DNA from: Bacteroidales bacterium UBA1725
Lineage (GTDB): Bacteria; Bacteroidota; Bacteroidia; Bacteroidales; UBA932
NCBI GenBank assembly: GCA_002315815.1
Contig: DCIN01000012.1
Location: 1-6,336, forward strand
DNA length: 6,336 bases
Direction of reading: 5' to 3'
Both the position numbers and the translations under genes were made by a program. Below the pieces are notes generated by a model that saw only the letters and a program-made list of their open reading frames with translations, was not told the origin of the DNA and did not search any database. Shown one piece after another: positions 1 through 6,336 of this stretch (the first letter of the stretch is position 1; each line of letters begins with the position of its first letter).

Positions 1-41
1 TTGAGATTTACTTAGTAAAGAGAAAGCGTTGGAGATTGATG
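1..41. other. short non-coding segment downstream of the tRNA-Gly gene
   Basis: This stretch lies past the 3' end of the minus-strand tRNA. It holds one small near-palindrome at 7-19 (TTTACT, one base, AGTAAA). Six base pairs of A/T-rich stem with a one-base centre cannot fold as a normal RNA hairpin, so it is not a convincing terminator. No reading frame or promoter is evident. The window edge cuts whatever lies further left. Confidence 0.4.
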
Positions 42-115
42 TGGAGCAGGATAAGGGAGTCGAACCCTCCTCCTTGGCTTGGGAAGCCAATGCACTACCG
101 ATGTGCTAATCCTGC
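42..115 (-). tRNA. tRNA-Gly, anticodon CCC
   Basis: Read on the minus strand, this is a complete 74-base tRNA with an encoded 3' CCA. The 7-bp acceptor stem is GCAGGAT paired with ATCCTGC, followed by discriminator T (U73), as is usual for bacterial tRNA-Gly. The D arm is GCAC/GTGC around ATCGGTA. The anticodon arm is TTGGC/GCCAA around the loop TTCCCAA, giving anticodon CCC, which reads the glycine codon GGG. The T arm has the loop TTCGACT and a 5-bp stem with one G-U pair. All arms close without a mismatch, so the gene looks functional. A consensus promoter lies just upstream, and the predicted transcript start is only a few bases before the mature 5' end. It is divergent from xylB, with 56 bases between them. 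Confidence 0.96.
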
Positions 116-125
116 TTTTATTCTG

Positions 126-133
126 CAAAGATA
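126..133 (-). promoter_or_regulatory. promoter -7 box of tRNA-Gly
   Basis: On the minus strand this reads TATCTTTG, an exact match to the Bacteroidota -7 consensus TAnnTTTG. It lies 10 bases upstream of the tRNA 5' end, so transcription would start roughly 3-5 bases before the mature tRNA. A TTTG at 159-156 (minus) could be the -33 box, but its 22-base spacer is slightly longer than the usual 19-21. The box is seen directly; its use as the tRNA promoter is inferred from position. Confidence 0.75.
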
Positions 134-145
134 TCAATAATTTCG

Positions 146-153
146 TAAATTTG
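146..153 (+). promoter_or_regulatory. promoter -7 box of xylB
   Basis: TAAATTTG followed by CA is an exact TAnnTTTG match. It lies 18 bases before the xylB start codon, which gives a predicted leader of only about 12 bases. The expected -33 site at about 122-126 reads TCTGC, a poor match to TTTG, so the promoter may be weak or need an activator. That -33 position coincides with the minus-strand -7 box of the tRNA gene, so the two promoters are physically interleaved. Confidence 0.65.
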
Positions 154-171
154 CACAAAACTATTCATCAA

Positions 172-1671
172 ATGTATTCATTAGGTATCGATGTAGGATC
201 ATCATCAGTAAAAGTGTCCCTTCTGGACATAGAGAGCGGTAATTGTGTTTGTGCTTCCGGCAATCCCAAGACCGAGGCTCCGATCAGGTCTGTCCGCAAG
301 TCCTGGGCCGAACAGTCTCCGGAATCCTGGTGGAACTATTTGTGTGACGGACTCAGGGAGATTTCTTCGAAGTACGATCTCAGAAGTGTCGTTTCTGTCG
401 GCATCTCCTATCAGATGCACGGGCTTGTGGCTCTGGACAGGGATTTGAAACCAGTCAGGGATGCCATAATCTGGTGTGATTCCAGAGCCGTGGAGACAGG
501 ACAGGAGGCTCTTGAGGGAATTGGCCGTGAAAAATGTATGACCAGACTCCTCAATTCTCCAGGAAACTTCACTGCCAGCAAACTGGCGTGGGTGAAGCGT
601 AACGAGCCGGAAACTTATGCCCGTATATATAAGTTTATGCTCCCCGGAGACTACATCGCATTCCGTCTTTCCGGCGAATTGAGCACTACGGCCACCGGTC
701 TTTCTGAGGGAATACTCTGGGACTTCAAGGACAATTGCCGTGCAGACTTTGTCGCTGACTGGTTCGGGATAGAGAAGGACAAGTTCTGCGAAGTGGTGCC
801 GGCACTGGGGTCAGTGATACGCACCGATGCCGCTACAGAAGCCATCTTCGGGATACCGGCCGGCACTCCTGTTTCCTACAGGGCCGGCGACCAGCCTAAC
901 AACGCATTTTCGCTCAACGTCCTCAAGCCCGGTGAGATAGCCGCAACCGGCGGCACCAGCGGAGTCGTGTATGGTGTGACCGATGTCCCCAGAGCCGATT
1001 CAAGGTCAAGGGTAAACACTTTCCTTCACGTCACCGATTCTCCCGAACCCAGAATGGGTGTGCTGCTCTGCATCAACGGTACCGGAATATTGAACGCCTG
1101 GACTCGCAGGAATGTTTCTCCTGAACTCAGTTATGCCGAAATGAATGATCTTGCGACCACGGCTCCTGCCGGTTCCGACGGTCTGGTCGTCCTGCCTTTC
1201 GGCAACGGGGCCGAGCGGGTTCTGGGAAATTTGAATGTCGGGGCCAGAATGTGCGGCATCGATTTGGTACGTCACGGCAAAGGCCATATTATCAGAGCTG
1301 TGCACGAGGGTATTGCCTTCTCTTTCAAATATGGTATCGATATTATGAAAGAATTGGGTCTGCGTCCTGACGTGATACGTGCCGGCAAGGCCAATATGTT
1401 TCTGAATCCTGTGTTCCGCAGCACTCTCTCGACTCTCTGCGGTTCCAGAATCGAGCTTTTCGACACCGACGGCTCACTGGGCGCCGCACGCGGATCTGCG
1501 CTCGGAGCAGGTATCTACAAGACAGCTGACGAAGCCTTCTCGACTTTGAACAGGCTGGAGACCGTGGAACCTGAATCAGAATGGAAAAATGCTCTGGACG
1601 ATGCCTATGAAAAATGGAAGGCCGAACTGGCGAGGGCAGTAGGAAATCCGGATTTTGCTATATTGAAATAA
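172..1671 (+). CDS. xylB: xylulokinase (FGGY-family carbohydrate kinase)
   Basis: This gene encodes a 499-residue cytoplasmic kinase predicted to phosphorylate D-xylulose with ATP to D-xylulose 5-phosphate, feeding the pentose phosphate pathway. Two actin-like FGGY domains are visible. The N-terminal phosphate-binding loop is GIDVGSSSVK (residues 5-14). The QMHG at 81-84 matches the xylulose-contacting Met-His of E. coli XylB. NFTASKLAWVKRN (132-144) fits the first FGGY signature except at its first position. Asp240 in YRAGDQ corresponds to the catalytic Asp233 of E. coli XylB. The C-terminal domain has ATGGTSG (258-264) and a Gly/Ala-rich stretch TDGSLGAARGSALGAG (432-447). The length is normal for the family. 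I chose the ATG at 172 because the frame stays open upstream only by running through the tRNA gene, and because the LGIDVG start is typical. No xylA or xylose transporter is in the window, and secA follows with its own promoter. Another sugar-kinase specificity is possible but less likely. Confidence 0.93.
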   Translation: MYSLGIDVGSSSVKVSLLDIESGNCVCASGNPKTEAPIRSVRKSWAEQSPESWWNYLCDGLREISSKYDLRSVVSVGISYQMHGLVALDRDLKPVRDAIIWCDSRAVETGQEALEGIGREKCMTRLLNSPGNFTASKLAWVKRNEPETYARIYKFMLPGDYIAFRLSGELSTTATGLSEGILWDFKDNCRADFVADWFGIEKDKFCEVVPALGSVIRTDAATEAIFGIPAGTPVSYRAGDQPNNAFSLNVLKPGEIAATGGTSGVVYGVTDVPRADSRSRVNTFLHVTDSPEPRMGVLLCINGTGILNAWTRRNVSPELSYAEMNDLATTAPAGSDGLVVLPFGNGAERVLGNLNVGARMCGIDLVRHGKGHIIRAVHEGIAFSFKYGIDIMKELGLRPDVIRAGKANMFLNPVFRSTLSTLCGSRIELFDTDGSLGAARGSALGAGIYKTADEAFSTLNRLETVEPESEWKNALDDAYEKWKAELARAVGNPDFAILK

Positions 1672-1684
1672 TTCGGTAAATTTG
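1653..1684 (+). promoter_or_regulatory. promoter of secA (-33 and -7 boxes)
   Basis: The -33 box TTTTG (1653-1657) and the -7 box TAAATTTG (1677-1684) are separated by 19 bases. Both match the Bacteroidota consensus exactly (TTTG, 19-21 bases, TAnnTTTG). The -33 box lies within the last codons of xylB, and the -7 box lies 5 bases past its stop codon. Transcription would begin near 1691, leaving a leader of about 26 bases before the ATG at 1717. The site implies that secA is transcribed independently of xylB. I see no terminator between the two genes, so read-through from xylB is also possible. Confidence 0.75.
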
Positions 1685-1716
1685 CCCGATTGACTTTCGA
1701 ATTATTCTTATCCAAG

Positions 1717-4969
<3,253 letters not shown>

Positions 4970-4986
<17 letters not shown>

Positions 4987-5395
4987 CAAAAAAACAGTGG
5001 CTGATCTGATTGTGAATGCCAATGAGGTCAGCAGGATTGCGGATGGAGCAATCTTCAAGGGAGATTTGTCGTCGCAGAATGACATCAGGATTGACGGTGA
5101 AGTGGAGGGAACCGTTTTTTCCCGCGGCAGAATCGTAGTTGGCGAAAAGGCCAGAATCCACGGAAAACTTCTGTGTGCCGTTATGGATTTTCAGGGGATG
5201 ATTGTCGGAGACCTGTATGTGAGCGATTTGCTCAGCGTCAAGTCGACTGCAATTATCAACGGAAATATCAGCGTGAGCAGACTTCAAGTGGAAACTGGAG
5301 CGCAGTTTAACGGTAACTGCCGCAAAATCGATCCGGAGGAGTTCGAAAAGGACAGCAAATCCATCGATTTGACCCTTGAACAGCCAGTGAAGTAA
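4970..5395 (+). CDS. bactofilin (polymer-forming cytoskeletal protein)
   Basis: This gene encodes a 141-residue protein of the bactofilin family (DUF583). These proteins assemble without nucleotide into filaments and help position cell-wall or envelope enzymes. The core (about residues 22-118) shows the short hydrophobic/glycine repeats of a right-handed beta-helix: [56 protein letters not shown] and [16 protein letters not shown]. It is flanked by a polar lysine/asparagine-rich N-terminus and an acidic C-terminal tail, as expected for the family. There is no convincing transmembrane segment. I chose the ATG at 4970, which gives MEKNNNKK. The ATG at 4925 would add 15 residues read from the secA zinc-tail codons, and these look like an out-of-frame artefact. 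The start lies inside secA (17-base overlap), which suggests one transcript and coupled translation. No separate promoter was found. Partner proteins and exact role cannot be told from the sequence. Confidence 0.9.
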
Positions 5396-5398
5396 ATT

Positions 5399-6286
5399 CT
5401 ACAGAATATTCATACTCTGTTCGCGGATTTTCTCAAGTTCGTCTTTCATCTGAACGACGAGCTTCTGGATTGTCGCGTGGTTGGCTTTTGAACCGGTCGT
5501 GTTGATTTCACGACCCATCTCCTGTATTATGAATCCGAGTTTCTTCCCTGGATACATTTCTGTGTCAATTGTATCCAGAAAATATCTGCAGTGTTGGCGG
5601 AGCCGGACTTTTTCTTCGTTGATGTCAAGCTTCTCGAGATAGAATATCATTTCCTGCTCGAAACGTTCTTTGTCAAGCTTGATACGGAGTTCTTCGGCAG
5701 CTTTTAGAATCTTCTCGCGTACAGAATCGATTCTTTCCTGCTCGTGGCTCTCGATTTCGTCATAGAGGGACAGAATCTTCGTCACACGTGAGGTGATGTC
5801 TCTGTAGAGTATTACACCCTCGTCATCCCGGTATTTGCGGACCTGAGAGATGCATTCCGTGAAGGCCTTTTCCACCAGAGGCCAGTTCGTTTCAGTGATT
5901 ATTTCGCGTCGCGATGTGTCGATCACATCAGGCATACGCAGAATAGTGGATATCAATTCGTTGGTATTCTGTGAGGAAAGAATGTCCACCCCTATTTCCT
6001 TCCCGAGTCCGGCTATCTGGCCGTAATAATCCAAGGCAAGTCCTTTGTTGATGGCCTTTGATTCGCAGGCGGTGTTGGGATCCCAGCTCAGATACACGTC
6101 AATTGTCCCTCGTACAAGTTCGGATGCTATTCTTGAACGCATCGCGAGTTCCTTGTCTTTTGGCAGTATTGAGGATTTCAGATTGATGTCGGCGCTCTTC
6201 GAGTTGAGTGTGCGTATCTCGATTGACAGTTTTCCGTTTTCAAGTTCGGCCACTCCTTTTCCGTAGCCGGTCATCGACTGTATCAT
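5399..6286 (-). CDS. yicC: YicC-family endoribonuclease
   Basis: This gene encodes a 295-residue cytoplasmic protein of the YicC family, whose E. coli member is an endoribonuclease linked to small-RNA turnover. The start MIQSMTGYGKG is the family's hallmark N-terminus (MIxSMTGYG) and fixes the start codon; the next Met, at residue 5, would cut into it. The N-terminal domain covers about residues 1-155. A charged, probably helical or coiled segment follows at about 160-215. The C-terminal DUF1732 domain has LDINEEKVRLRQH (220-232), GKKLGFIIQEMGREINTTGSK (247-267) and the closing KDELEKIREQSMNIL (281-295). The length is typical and the frame intact. It converges on the bactofilin gene with three bases between stop codons. 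The gene for guanylate kinase (gmk), often adjacent to yicC in other bacteria, is not downstream here. The catalytic residues of this family are not something I can assign by eye. Confidence 0.93.
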   Translation of the reverse strand: MIQSMTGYGKGVAELENGKLSIEIRTLNSKSADINLKSSILPKDKELAMRSRIASELVRGTIDVYLSWDPNTACESKAINKGLALDYYGQIAGLGKEIGVDILSSQNTNELISTILRMPDVIDTSRREIITETNWPLVEKAFTECISQVRKYRDDEGVILYRDITSRVTKILSLYDEIESHEQERIDSVREKILKAAEELRIKLDKERFEQEMIFYLEKLDINEEKVRLRQHCRYFLDTIDTEMYPGKKLGFIIQEMGREINTTGSKANHATIQKLVVQMKDELEKIREQSMNIL

Positions 6287-6336
6287 TTCTGTTTGATTTT
6301 AGTAAAGAGATAAAAATAAGTTGGTAAAGATTGACG
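6287..6336. other. A/T-rich upstream region of yicC, cut by the window edge
   Basis: The 50 bases upstream of yicC should hold its promoter, but no exact TAnnTTTG is present on the minus strand. The nearest candidate is the degenerate TATCTCTTTA stretch at 6312-6303 (minus), 16 bases before the start codon. The heptamer GTAAAGA occurs twice (6302-6308 and 6324-6330), 22 bases apart on the plus strand. On the plus strand, TTTG (6292-6295), 21 bases, then TAAGTTGG (6317-6324) is a one-mismatch promoter candidate for a divergent gene beyond the window. All of these are weak. Confidence 0.3.

Noticed and set aside
79..171. Upstream extension of the xylB reading frame
   Set aside because: It would code through the minus-strand tRNA gene and both promoter boxes. 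The conserved kinase start is at 172.
5401..5420. Inverted repeat ACAGA/TCTGT at the bactofilin-yicC junction as a terminator
   Set aside because: There are only five base pairs with a ten-base loop and no following T-run on either strand, and it lies in yicC coding sequence.
6299..6310. Twelve-base repeat TTAGTAAAGAGA, also present at 12-23
   Set aside because: One exact 12-base match is about what chance gives in a window this size, and the two contexts (downstream of a tRNA, upstream of yicC) are not comparable.

Overview
This window is ordinary chromosomal housekeeping DNA from a member of the Bacteroidota, most likely a Bacteroidales-type gut or animal-associated lineage. Three things point there. 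The promoter-like sites match the Bacteroidota -7 consensus TAnnTTTG (three exact copies) instead of TATAAT. The genes have no Shine-Dalgarno sequence. The encoded SecA is the long form (about 1090 residues) with an extra segment in its first nucleotide-binding domain. Genus cannot be fixed from sequence reading alone.

Layout from left to right. Positions 1-41 are non-coding and lie downstream of a tRNA-Gly(CCC) gene on the minus strand (42-115). A 56-base gap then holds two divergent, interleaved promoters, one for the tRNA and one for the xylulokinase gene xylB (172-1671, plus strand). A 45-base gap holds a perfect -7 box whose -33 box lies inside the 3' end of xylB. It drives secA (1717-4986, plus), the ATPase of the general secretion pathway. 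The secA end overlaps the start of a small bactofilin gene (4970-5395, plus) by 17 bases, so the two are probably co-transcribed and translationally coupled. Three bases after the bactofilin stop codon comes the stop codon of a convergent yicC-family gene (5399-6286, minus). The last 50 bases are the yicC upstream region.

Functionally these are unrelated jobs side by side: glycine decoding, D-xylulose phosphorylation, protein export, a polymer-forming cytoskeletal protein, and a YicC-type endoribonuclease. The only pairs with a visible physical link are tRNA/xylB (shared promoter region) and secA/bactofilin (overlapping reading frames). I see no mobile element, CRISPR array, riboswitch, toxin-antitoxin or defence system, and no evidence for a new biological system. 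The points most worth checking are the interleaved divergent promoters and the secA-bactofilin overlap.
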